This document shows, one piece after another, positions 54,676 through 63,440 of a stretch of 64,000 bases of DNA (the stretch's first letter is position 1; each line of letters opens with the position of its first letter). The translations under genes were made by a program, and so were the position numbers. The notes beneath the pieces are model-generated. The model searched no databases, was not told where the DNA came from, and was given only the letters and a program-made list of their open reading frames with translations. The stretch is from Zunongwangia atlantica 22II14-10F7 (GTDB lineage Bacteria > Bacteroidota > Bacteroidia > Flavobacteriales > Flavobacteriaceae): NCBI RefSeq assembly GCF_002094855.1, contig NZ_ARYN01000004.1:186001-250000 (forward strand). The letters run 5' to 3'.

Positions 54676-57261
54676 ATGGATGATAATTTTTCACCAAGAG
54701 TAAAAGATGTAATTGCTTACAGTAAAGAAGAGGCCTTAAGATTAGGGCACGACTTTATTGGAACTGAACATTTGATGCTCGGATTATTAAGAGACGGTGA
54801 CGGGAAAGCCATAGACATCCTAAACGCTCTGGATATCGATTTAAGCCATTTACGTAGAAAAGTAGAGATTTTAAGTCCTGCTAATCCAAATATGACGGCG
54901 GTTTCTAATGAGAAAAAGAATCTGCATTTAACAAGACAGGCCGAACGTGCCCTTAAGACTACATTTTTGGAGGCTAAGTTATTTCAGAGTCCAAATATTA
55001 ATACGGCGCACCTGTTATTGTGTATTTTAAGAAATGAAAACGACCCCACTACCAAACTTCTTAATAAACTTAAGATAGATTATGATGGGGTTAAAGATCA
55101 ATTTAAATTTATGATCGCAAACGACGATACAGATTTTACACCAGGTCCTTCAGCAGAATCTTTTTCTGATGAAGATAGCACAGATGATGCTACAAAAGAC
55201 AACCCGTTTAGCGGAACGGGAGCTGCTGGTGGTGGCGGTGCAGGAAAAGCAAATAAAAAATCTAAAACACCGGTTTTAGATAATTTTGGCCGTGATTTAA
55301 CTGCACTTGCTGAAGCTGATAAACTTGATCCCGTAGTGGGTAGAGAAAAAGAAATTGAGCGTGTTTCTCAAATTCTTAGTAGACGTAAGAAAAACAATCC
55401 TCTTTTAATTGGTGAACCAGGAGTTGGTAAATCTGCCATTGCAGAAGGTCTTGCTCTAAGAATTGTAAAACGTAAAGTTTCAAGAATTCTTTTCGATAAG
55501 CGTGTGGTGACTTTAGATTTAGCCAGTCTTGTTGCAGGAACTAAATACCGTGGGCAGTTTGAAGAACGTATGAAAGCGGTAATGAATGAGCTAGAAAAGA
55601 ATGATGATATTATTCTTTTTATAGATGAAATTCATACCATTGTTGGTGCTGGTGGAGCAACGGGTAGTTTAGATGCCAGTAATATGTTTAAACCGGCATT
55701 AGCCAGGGGCGAAATTCAATGTATTGGTGCCACAACTTTAGATGAGTATCGCCAGTATATTGAAAAGGATGGAGCTTTAGAGCGTCGTTTCCAAAAGGTT
55801 ATTGTAGAGCCAACTTCAGTTGAAGAAACTATCGAAATTCTTAACAATATTAAGGATAAGTACGAGGATCATCATAATGTAGAATATACTGCTGAAGCTA
55901 TTGAAGCTTGTGTGAAGTTAACCAATCGTTATATGACCGATAGATTCCTTCCAGATAAAGCTATTGATGCTTTAGATGAAGCAGGATCTCGTGTGCATAT
56001 TACTAATATCGATGTTCCTAAACAGATATTGGATCTAGAGCGTAAACTTGAAGAAGTACGTGAAAAGAAAAATTCTGTAGTTAAAAAGCAGAAATATGAA
56101 GAAGCTGCCAAATTAAGAGACGACGAGAAAAATCTTGAAAAAGAATTAGCTATCGCTCAAGAACGTTGGGAAGAAGAATCTAAGAAACACAAAGAAATTG
56201 TAAACGAAGATAGCGTTGCAGATGTTGTTTCTATGATGACGGGGGTGCCGGTAAATCGTATCGCTCAAACCGAGTCTAATAAACTGGTAGAACTGCCTAA
56301 TAAAATTAAAGGAAAAGTTATTGGTCAGGACGATGCAGTTGCTAAAGTTGTAAAAGCTATACAGCGTAACCGTGCAGGCCTTAAAGATCCTAATAAGCCA
56401 ATTGGTTCATTTATATTTTTAGGTCAAACAGGTGTTGGTAAAACACAGTTAGCCAAAGTGTTAGCTCGTGAGTTGTTTGATAACGACGATACTTTAATCA
56501 GGATAGATATGAGTGAATATATGGAAAAATTCGCGGTATCTAGATTAATTGGAGCACCTCCGGGATATGTGGGTTACGAAGAAGGTGGACAGCTTACCGA
56601 GAAAGTAAGAAGAAAACCTTATGCTGTAATCTTGTTAGACGAGGTTGAAAAGGCTCATCCAGATGTTTTCAATATGCTTTTACAGGTCTTAGATGACGGT
56701 TATTTAACAGATAGTCTTGGTCGTAAAATCGATTTTAGAAATACGATTATTATCATGACTTCTAATATTGGGGCAAGAAAACTGAAAGACTTTGGCCAGG
56801 GAATTGGTTTTGGAACACAATCACAAAGATCGCAGGCTGATGAAAATGCACGCGGAGTAATTCAAAATGCACTTAAAAAAGCTTTTGCTCCAGAATTCTT
56901 GAATAGAATAGACGATGTAATTGTTTTCAACGCTTTAGAGCGAGAAGATATTCACAAGATCATCGATATCGAGCTTTCTAAGTTATATGGAAGAATCGGC
57001 GGACTTGGTTACGAATTAAAATTGAGTGATAAAGCGAAAGATTTTATTGCTGAAAAAGGTTTCGATAAGCAATATGGTGCAAGACCTTTAAATAGAGCTA
57101 TCCAAAAATATATTGAGGATGCTTTAGCCGAAGAGATTATAAACTCAAAAATTTCTGAAGGTGATAAAATTGAAATGGATTATAAAACAGGTGAAGATGA
57201 ACTGGCGATAAAAGTCAAAAAAGGTAAAAATACCGAAGAAGAATCTGAGTCTAAAAAATAA
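54676..57261 (+). CDS. clpC: ATP-dependent protease ATPase ClpC
   Basis: 861 residues. Two N-terminal Clp repeats (FSPRVKDVIAYSKEEALRLGHDFIGTEHL and a second near 80), a glycine-rich linker around 185-200, first AAA+ module with Walker A GEPGVGKSA at 246 and DEIHTIVGAGG, a UVR-like coiled coil near 460, and a second AAA+ with GQTGVGKTQ at 583. The Gly-Phe/Leu ClpP-loop lies near 713 (IGFG). It unfolds substrates for ClpP and is a heat and oxidative stress chaperone. Monocistronic. Confidence 0.95.
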   Translation: MDDNFSPRVKDVIAYSKEEALRLGHDFIGTEHLMLGLLRDGDGKAIDILNALDIDLSHLRRKVEILSPANPNMTAVSNEKKNLHLTRQAERALKTTFLEAKLFQSPNINTAHLLLCILRNENDPTTKLLNKLKIDYDGVKDQFKFMIANDDTDFTPGPSAESFSDEDSTDDATKDNPFSGTGAAGGGGAGKANKKSKTPVLDNFGRDLTALAEADKLDPVVGREKEIERVSQILSRRKKNNPLLIGEPGVGKSAIAEGLALRIVKRKVSRILFDKRVVTLDLASLVAGTKYRGQFEERMKAVMNELEKNDDIILFIDEIHTIVGAGGATGSLDASNMFKPALARGEIQCIGATTLDEYRQYIEKDGALERRFQKVIVEPTSVEETIEILNNIKDKYEDHHNVEYTAEAIEACVKLTNRYMTDRFLPDKAIDALDEAGSRVHITNIDVPKQILDLERKLEEVREKKNSVVKKQKYEEAAKLRDDEKNLEKELAIAQERWEEESKKHKEIVNEDSVADVVSMMTGVPVNRIAQTESNKLVELPNKIKGKVIGQDDAVAKVVKAIQRNRAGLKDPNKPIGSFIFLGQTGVGKTQLAKVLARELFDNDDTLIRIDMSEYMEKFAVSRLIGAPPGYVGYEEGGQLTEKVRRKPYAVILLDEVEKAHPDVFNMLLQVLDDGYLTDSLGRKIDFRNTIIIMTSNIGARKLKDFGQGIGFGTQSQRSQADENARGVIQNALKKAFAPEFLNRIDDVIVFNALEREDIHKIIDIELSKLYGRIGGLGYELKLSDKAKDFIAEKGFDKQYGARPLNRAIQKYIEDALAEEIINSKISEGDKIEMDYKTGEDELAIKVKKGKNTEEESESKK

Positions 57262-57283
57262 TAAGATTAAAATATAAATTCGG

Positions 57284-57313
57284 GAAAAGCCTCACAGTTT
57301 AGTGGGGCTTTTC
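57284..57313 (+). terminator. Terminator of clpC
   Basis: GAAAAGCCTCAC pairs with GTGGGGCTTTTC (one G-U) over a six-base loop; a T-rich tail follows. Confidence 0.85.
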
Positions 57314-57356
57314 TTATTTTCGCTTACCCCTAAATTAATCTTAGCTTTTAGAATAA

Positions 57357-57743
57357 ATGAATTCTATAAAATTTAATGATTTCCAGTTAAAATTTGCCCC
57401 AAATTTTATGCAATTGGAGATTTTTCATGAAGGTCACTATGGCGTAAAAGAATATAACGAATGTCTTAGACTTAAAATAGATGTTTACGGCGATAAAAAA
57501 ATCGGTATTCTTGTACGAAGAATCAATGAGGAAGATAAATATTCTTTTGATCCCATGCTCCTGCTTTCAGGCAATAAATCTATCGAAAAACATGCAAACT
57601 GGGTAATATTGGTTTCAGATAAATTTAGCGATAAATTAAATCTCAAATTCGTTAAAATCCTCACTAGTTTATATTGCTTACGTTTTTCTGAATACGCTGA
57701 AGCCTTGGAGATTATTAATTCAGGTAGTCTTGCGTTAATATAA
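57357..57743 (+). CDS. Hypothetical SpoIIAA/STAS-like protein
   Basis: 128 residues, no signal or membrane helix. FHEGHYGVKEYNECLRLKIDVYGDKKIGILVRRINEEDKYSFDP suggests an alternating sheet/helix fold like SpoIIAA-STAS or PAS-like sensor domains, but no phosphorylated Ser is evident. It converges with hutH and overlaps its stop by 29 bases. Function not recognised. Confidence 0.6.
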   Translation: MNSIKFNDFQLKFAPNFMQLEIFHEGHYGVKEYNECLRLKIDVYGDKKIGILVRRINEEDKYSFDPMLLLSGNKSIEKHANWVILVSDKFSDKLNLKFVKILTSLYCLRFSEYAEALEIINSGSLALI

Positions 57744-59223
57744 AGCTTTCTAAGAATATTTTGGATCTTTTAATTAATGGTGCCATCATCACATCTTCAG
57801 TAACTACAGGGATTTCTTTTCTGAAATTCGATAAAACAGCCTCTATTTTTTCTGAAGATTTAGCGGGTTCTCTAAAATGTAAAGCCTGAGAGGCATTAAA
57901 TAATTCGATTGCTAAAACCGTATCTACATTTTCCATCACTGTAATTAGTTTTGTGGCTGCATTTGCTCCCATGCTGACATGATCTTCCTGTCCATTAGAA
58001 GAGACGATAGAATCTACTGAAGCTGGCATACATAATTGTTTGTTCTGACTAACAATACTTGCAGCAGTATATTGCGGAATCATAAATCCGCTGTTTAAAC
58101 CTGGATTTTCAACCAAAAAATTAGGTAAACCACGCAATCCAGAAACTAATTGATAAATCCTTCTTTCAGAAATATTCGCCAACTCGGCCATTGCTATGGC
58201 TAAATAATCCATCGCTAAAGCTAAAGGCTGACCATGAAAATTCCCTCCAGAAATGATCTTATCTGCTTTTACAAAAATGTTAGGATTATCTGTAACCGAG
58301 TTAATTTCAGTTTTTACGGTTTTATGTACAAAAGCTAAAGTGTCTTTTGTAGCACCATGTACTTGCGACACACATCTAAACGAATAAGGATCCTGTACAT
58401 TCTCTTTTTCTTGCTGGGCAAGCTCGCTTCCACCTAAAAATTCACGAATTCTTTCTGCTGTTTTTATTTGTCCGCGATGTGGTCTTACCAAATGAACCAG
58501 TTCATCAAAAGGAGATAAATTACAATCGAAAGCATCCATAGAAACTGCACTTATAAAATCTGCAGAATATGATAATTTATAAGCCTTAATGAGTCCGTGT
58601 ACCGCATGCGCGCTCATAAACTGTGTTCCATTAAGAAGCGCTAAACCTTCTTTAGATTGCAGTTTAACAGGTTTCCATCCAAATTTTTCTAAAATAGAGG
58701 CTCCAGAAAGTATTTCATCGTGATGATAAACTTCGCCCTCACCTATCAATGGTAAGGCTAAATGAGCCAGTGGTGCTAAGTCACCAGAAGCTCCTAAAGA
58801 GCCCTGCTCGTAAACTACTGGTAGAATGTCCTCATTAAAAAAATCGATTAAGCGTTCAACCGTTTCTAAAGCAACACCAGAGTTACCATAACTTAAGGAC
58901 TGGATTTTTAAAAGTAACATCAACCTTATTATTGGTTTGCTTACTTTATCTCCCGTCCCACAGGCGTGAGATTTCACCAGATTTTCCTGTAAAACGGTTA
59001 ATTTTTCTGAAGTAATTTTCACATTACACAAAGCACCAAATCCGGTATTTATACCATAAACAGGCACATTACTTTCTTTAATTTTTTGATCTAGATATGC
59101 TCGAGATTTTGTGATGTTTAAACGGGCTTCTTCGCTTAAAGCAAGCTTCATTTTAGCATCAATAATATCCCTTATGATATTCAAATCTAAAATTGCCGAG
59201 GTGATGTAATGTGTATTGTCCAT
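57715..59223 (-). CDS. hutH: Histidine ammonia-lyase
   Basis: 502 residues. The MIO cofactor forms from A145-S146-G147 in GSLGASGDLAPLAH. The Ser-His selectivity pair S85-H86 in LVKSHACG is the histidine form, not the Leu or Phe of PAL. Y56 in VYGINTGFG is the catalytic Tyr. It removes ammonia from L-histidine to urocanate. No hutU, hutI or hutG is within the window, so the pathway must continue elsewhere. Cytoplasmic tetramer. Confidence 0.93.
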   Translation of the reverse strand: MDNTHYITSAILDLNIIRDIIDAKMKLALSEEARLNITKSRAYLDQKIKESNVPVYGINTGFGALCNVKITSEKLTVLQENLVKSHACGTGDKVSKPIIRLMLLLKIQSLSYGNSGVALETVERLIDFFNEDILPVVYEQGSLGASGDLAPLAHLALPLIGEGEVYHHDEILSGASILEKFGWKPVKLQSKEGLALLNGTQFMSAHAVHGLIKAYKLSYSADFISAVSMDAFDCNLSPFDELVHLVRPHRGQIKTAERIREFLGGSELAQQEKENVQDPYSFRCVSQVHGATKDTLAFVHKTVKTEINSVTDNPNIFVKADKIISGGNFHGQPLALAMDYLAIAMAELANISERRIYQLVSGLRGLPNFLVENPGLNSGFMIPQYTAASIVSQNKQLCMPASVDSIVSSNGQEDHVSMGANAATKLITVMENVDTVLAIELFNASQALHFREPAKSSEKIEAVLSNFRKEIPVVTEDVMMAPLIKRSKIFLESFILTQDYLN

Positions 59224-59407
59224 TAAACAGTTTTAAATTATTCGAAATCGTTTGCTGAAATAGCCAGGCAAAAGTCCAATTTCAATAAATAGTATCCAAA
59301 TTATTCAAGTTTTATTCTTACAAAACCAATATTGTATATTTTCAGGTTGTATTTATTAAGCATAGCAAAACCTTAAATATGTAATCTGGATTAATTAAAG
59401 AGATCAC

Positions 59408-60919
59408 CTAATCTGCAAATAGTGACTGAAATGCAGCACCCATATTTTCAACAATATCTCCAGAAATTAATGCCTGATAAGATCGATTTTCAGCAACAAT
59501 ATCTCCAGACAAACCATGTAGGTAAACTCCTAGAATCGCCGCAGCTAAAGGTTCATATTGTTGTGAGATTAAACCAGCAATAATGCCCGATAAAACATCA
59601 CCACTACCGGCGGTTGCCATTCCCGGGTTGCCAGAATTATTAATATACATGTGGCCATCGCCAAAAATAAAAGTATGCGAACCCTTTAAAACCAGCACCA
59701 GATCATGAGATTGTGTAAAATCCTGCACTTTTTCAATTTTATCAAAATCATCCTTCCAATCTCCTATTAATCGCTGTAATTCTTTTGGATGCGGAGTCAA
59801 AACCGATTTCTTCGGAAGAAATTTTAGCAATTCTTTATTTTCAGCAATCATATTCAACCCATCAGCATCGATTAGCATTGGTTTATGGGTATTTTGAAGT
59901 AATTTTTTAAAAGCTTCAATAGTTTCTGGATCTTTCCCTGCTCCCATTCCGAAGCAAATTACTGAAGGATCCATCTTGTGGTCAATATTCGTTAATTTTT
60001 CATCATTTTTATCGGTAATTACCATAGCCTCGGGAAGTGCAGTCTGTAAAATAGAATAACCACATTTAGGGATATAAGTACTAACAAGACCGGCGCCCGT
60101 TCTTAAAGCAGCTTTAGAAGACAAAAGCACACTTCCTATTTTACCATAACTACCACCAACAACTAATGCATGACCGTAATTTCCTTTATGCGAATTCGAT
60201 TTTCTGGGTTTATAAAGTAATCGCGCTTCATGTTTGCTTATAAGCTCTGCTTTTCCCTTTTCTGAAGATAAAAATTCACGATCTAAGCCAATATCCAGGA
60301 TTTGAAGATCACCAACATAATCCATAGTTTGTGGTAAAAAGAATACCAGTTTAGGCGTTTGAAAACTAATGGTGAAATTCGCTAAAATTAGGCTATCTTC
60401 TTTTTTAGGAATACGATCTGAAAACAAACCAGAAGGCATATCGATGGCTAAAATAAAAGCTTTAGAATTGTTTATATGATCTATCAATTTCGCGATCCAG
60501 CCTTCTAAAGGGCGGTTTAAACCAATTCCAAAAATTGCGTCGATCACAAAGTCGTTTTGATCAATTTCAGGAAAATCATGTTCAGATTTTATATATTCTG
60601 GCCAATCGTTAGTGGTTTCTTTTAATCGATCGTAATTAATCAAAAAATCATTAGAACGATTATCACTATAATTCACTACAAAAACCTTTACTCGATAGCC
60701 TTTTTCTATTAAATGACGTGCAATTACCAATCCATCTCCCCCATTATTACCCACTCCACAAAATATTTTGATCGCAATATCTGAGTTTTGCAGGCGTTTA
60801 TGTATTTCAGCAGAAACAAGGCTTGCAGCTCGTTCCATTAATTCAGTAGAGCTAATATTTTGATTTTTAATCGTGAGTTCGTCTGCTTTTTTTAATTGTG
60901 CTGCAGAAAAAATCTTCAT
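59408..60919 (-). CDS. nnr: Bifunctional NAD(P)HX epimerase/dehydratase
   Basis: 503 residues. The N-terminal YjeF epimerase domain (1-210, with NNGGDGLVIARHL and FVIDAIFGIGLNRPL) is joined to the ribokinase-like ADP/ATP-dependent dehydratase (215-503, with HKGNYGHALVVGGSYGKIGSVLL and GSGDVLSGIIAGLI). It repairs hydrated NADH and NADPH, the by-product of heat or GAPDH side action. Cytoplasmic. Fits a cell rich in NADPH-using enzymes. Monocistronic. Confidence 0.93.
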   Translation of the reverse strand: MKIFSAAQLKKADELTIKNQNISSTELMERAASLVSAEIHKRLQNSDIAIKIFCGVGNNGGDGLVIARHLIEKGYRVKVFVVNYSDNRSNDFLINYDRLKETTNDWPEYIKSEHDFPEIDQNDFVIDAIFGIGLNRPLEGWIAKLIDHINNSKAFILAIDMPSGLFSDRIPKKEDSLILANFTISFQTPKLVFFLPQTMDYVGDLQILDIGLDREFLSSEKGKAELISKHEARLLYKPRKSNSHKGNYGHALVVGGSYGKIGSVLLSSKAALRTGAGLVSTYIPKCGYSILQTALPEAMVITDKNDEKLTNIDHKMDPSVICFGMGAGKDPETIEAFKKLLQNTHKPMLIDADGLNMIAENKELLKFLPKKSVLTPHPKELQRLIGDWKDDFDKIEKVQDFTQSHDLVLVLKGSHTFIFGDGHMYINNSGNPGMATAGSGDVLSGIIAGLISQQYEPLAAAILGVYLHGLSGDIVAENRSYQALISGDIVENMGAAFQSLFAD

Positions 60920-61035
60920 AAATCCTCGAATTTTAAAGGTTTTCTCAAATATACGGCATACTTAAAGGCTGCACCAAGCTTTGACATTTCCTTCACAATT
61001 TTAGGGAAACTATGGTCAGTTCAGCCTTAATTCTA

Positions 61036-61043
61036 TAAATTTG
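61036..61043 (+). promoter_or_regulatory. Candidate -7 box TAAATTTG for gcvT
   Basis: Matches TAnnTTTG 19 bases before the gcvT ATG, so the leader would be short. The -33 partner is weak. Confidence 0.4.
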
Positions 61044-61062
61044 CGCAAACTAAACAATCAAG

Positions 61063-62145
61063 ATGAAAGAAGTAGCATTAGCTAATAAACATAAAGATCT
61101 GGGAGCCAAAATGGTTCCGTTTGCAGGATACAATATGCCAGTTTCTTACGAAGGTGTAAATGCTGAGCATCATAATGTTCGCGAAAAACTTGGCGTTTTT
61201 GATGTTTCTCACATGGGAGAATTTTTAGTAACCGGGGAACATGCTTTAGAGCTTATTCAGTTAATTTCGTCTAACGATGCTTCAAAATTAGTAGATGGGC
61301 AGGCGCAATATACCTGTATGCCAAATGAAGATGGTGGTATTGTAGACGATATGATTATTTATCGCATTAATGCTGAAAAATATTTACTGGTAGTAAATGC
61401 CGCTAATATCGAGAAAGACTGGAACTGGATTAGTAAGCATAACACCATGGATGCTACACTAACAGATCTTAGTGAAGAATTATCTCTTTTAGCCATACAG
61501 GGACCAAAAGCTGCTGAAGCTATGCAATCGCTTACAGATGTAGATCTTAGTAATATGAAATTTTACACTTTCGAGATTGGCACTTTTGCTGGTATGGAAA
61601 AGGTAATTATTTCAGCAACTGGTTATACTGGTAGTGGTGGATTCGAAATTTATTTCAAAAACGAATGTGCTGAAGAAATTTGGAATAAAGTAATGGAAGC
61701 AGGAGCAGATTTTGGAATTCAGCCAATAGGTCTTGCTGCACGTGACACTTTAAGATTAGAAATGGGATTTTGTCTTTACGGAAATGATATCGACGATACC
61801 ACTTCACCAATCGAAGCTAAACTAGGTTGGATTACAAAATTCAATAAAGACTTTATAAATTCTGAAGCTTTAAAAGCGGAAAAAGAAGAAGGTTCAAAAC
61901 GTAAACTTGTAGCGTTTGAGCTTGATGAAAGAGGCATCCCAAGACAGGGATACGATATCGTGAATGACGAAGGAGAAGTTATAGGAAATGTTACATCGGG
62001 CACCATGTCACCTTCATTAGAGAAAGGGATTGGCTTAGGATATGTGAAGACAGAATATGCCGGTTTTGGAAAGAAAATCAATATTCAAATTCGTAAAAAA
62101 GCTGTTCCTGCCACTCAGGTGAAATTGCCCTTTTATAAAGGATAA
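61063..62145 (+). CDS. gcvT: Aminomethyltransferase (glycine cleavage T protein)
   Basis: 360 residues, typical length. [38 protein letters not shown] is the family start. The DMIIYR and [13 protein letters not shown] regions follow, with [24 protein letters not shown] binding folate. It passes the methylene group from H protein to tetrahydrofolate and releases ammonia. The other Gcv genes are not in the window. A NAD-dependent epimerase gene follows five bases later. Confidence 0.95.
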   Translation: MKEVALANKHKDLGAKMVPFAGYNMPVSYEGVNAEHHNVREKLGVFDVSHMGEFLVTGEHALELIQLISSNDASKLVDGQAQYTCMPNEDGGIVDDMIIYRINAEKYLLVVNAANIEKDWNWISKHNTMDATLTDLSEELSLLAIQGPKAAEAMQSLTDVDLSNMKFYTFEIGTFAGMEKVIISATGYTGSGGFEIYFKNECAEEIWNKVMEAGADFGIQPIGLAARDTLRLEMGFCLYGNDIDDTTSPIEAKLGWITKFNKDFINSEALKAEKEEGSKRKLVAFELDERGIPRQGYDIVNDEGEVIGNVTSGTMSPSLEKGIGLGYVKTEYAGFGKKINIQIRKKAVPATQVKLPFYKG

Positions 62146-62150
62146 TTTAT

Positions 62151-62972
62151 TTGGAACGAATATTAGTATTAGGAGCTAGCGGCTTTATTGGCAATGCCAT
62201 TTATAAAGAGCTATGCTCCTATTTTGATACTCACGGAACCTATTGCACAGATAATCCAGGATTAGAGAAAAACCATAAGTTTCATCAATACGATATGGAA
62301 ACTGATAGTTTGGATCTTTTACTTTATAATTTACGTCCAAGTATTATCATATCTGCTGTGCGTGGTAGTTTTGAAGCACAAATAGCTTTACATTACTCGG
62401 CCATTAGTTATATTCTTACAAATCCCTGCAAGCTTATTTTTTTGAGTTCTGCCAATGTATTTGATGCTTTTACAAATTACCCTAGTTACGAGTACGATAA
62501 AACATTATCACAAAGTATTTATGGCCGATTTAAAATTAAGATCGAAAATGCACTTTTAAGGCTGCCGAATGATAAATACAATATTCTAAGATTGCCTATG
62601 GTTTTTGGCCAGGGATCTCCGCGATTAAATGAAATTAAAAGCCTGATAGATCTTGGTGAGGCAATAGAGGTATTTCCTAATGTTGTGATTAATGTTACTG
62701 AAATTAGTAAAATTACGCAGCAAATTCATTATATCGTAAATAGAAAACTACAGGGAGTTTTCCATTTGGGAAGTTCAGATTTAGTACATCAAAAAGATTT
62801 CGTGGAAGATGTTTGCGAGATTCTTGGTTACGAAAATCCATTATTTAAAAACGTTTACGATAGTAACAACGATCGCTATTTAGCCGTTTTACCAAAAGAT
62901 AATTTACTTCCTTTAAATCTTCAGATAAGCGTTCAGGAAGTTGTAGAGGCCAGTATCAAAAAAATTGGTTAA
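62151..62972 (+). CDS. NAD(P)-dependent epimerase/reductase, RmlD-like
   Basis: 273 residues from TTG at 62151, the only start before ILVLGASGFIGNAIY. It keeps the GASGFIG cofactor loop and FLSSANVFDAF; the SYEYDKTLSQSIYGRFK segment carries the Tyr-x3-Lys-type helix in changed form (IYGRFK). Resembles sugar-nucleotide-binding reductases such as RmlD but shorter. Role unknown; it rides with gcvT on five-base spacing. Confidence 0.8.
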   Translation: MERILVLGASGFIGNAIYKELCSYFDTHGTYCTDNPGLEKNHKFHQYDMETDSLDLLLYNLRPSIIISAVRGSFEAQIALHYSAISYILTNPCKLIFLSSANVFDAFTNYPSYEYDKTLSQSIYGRFKIKIENALLRLPNDKYNILRLPMVFGQGSPRLNEIKSLIDLGEAIEVFPNVVINVTEISKITQQIHYIVNRKLQGVFHLGSSDLVHQKDFVEDVCEILGYENPLFKNVYDSNNDRYLAVLPKDNLLPLNLQISVQEVVEASIKKIG

Positions 62973-63041
62973 TCTTTTATTAAAGCATAATAGCTTCAAT
63001 TAATTCCAATAAACTATTCCTAAATTGAAGTATCAAAAATA

Positions 63042-63338
63042 ATGTCAATTATGGAAAAACTAACCGAAGAACAAATCAATACTAAACTGCAATCATTAGA
63101 AGGATGGACGTATGCTAAAGAAGCCATTCATACTTCTTTCAAATTCGAGAATTTTAAAGATGCTTTTACGGTAATGACGAGAATTGCTTTTGAAGCTGAA
63201 GCTTTGCAACATCATCCTAATTGGGCAAATGCATATAACGAATTAGAGATTTCGTTATCTACCCACGATGCAGGCGGAGTTACAGAAAAAGATTTCGAAA
63301 TGGCCAAGGCTATAGAAGATATCGTGGAAGCAAAATAG
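63042..63338 (+). CDS. 4a-hydroxytetrahydrobiopterin dehydratase
   Basis: 98 residues. LEGWTYAKEAIHTSFKFENF, then EALQHHPNWANAYNELEISLSTHDAGGVTEKD is the PCD/DCoH signature with its active His-His and following His. It dehydrates 4a-carbinolamine pterin made by aromatic amino acid hydroxylases, or serves in molybdopterin and folate salvage. No phenylalanine hydroxylase is nearby. ATG at 63051 is also possible. Confidence 0.92.
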   Translation: MSIMEKLTEEQINTKLQSLEGWTYAKEAIHTSFKFENFKDAFTVMTRIAFEAEALQHHPNWANAYNELEISLSTHDAGGVTEKDFEMAKAIEDIVEAK

Positions 63339-63371
63339 GCTTCAGAAACATCTAAAAACCTAATATTCCAG

Positions 63372-63408
63372 AAAGCTCCTAATTTGAAATCATTTTAGGA
63401 GCTTTTTT
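63372..63408 (+). terminator. Terminator of the dehydratase gene
   Basis: AAAGCTCCTAA pairs with TTAGGAGCTTT over a 12-base loop, then a T run. It lies just before the yebC promoter. Confidence 0.88.
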
Positions 63409-63410
63409 TA

Positions 63411-63418
63411 TATTTTTG
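63411..63418 (+). promoter_or_regulatory. Candidate -7 box TATTTTTG for yebC
   Basis: Matches TAnnTTTG 22 bases before the ATG. It follows the terminator directly. A TTTG at 63383-63386 is 24 bases upstream, a little far for -33. Confidence 0.45.
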
Positions 63419-63440
63419 CCCGGATTTCATTTTTATTATC

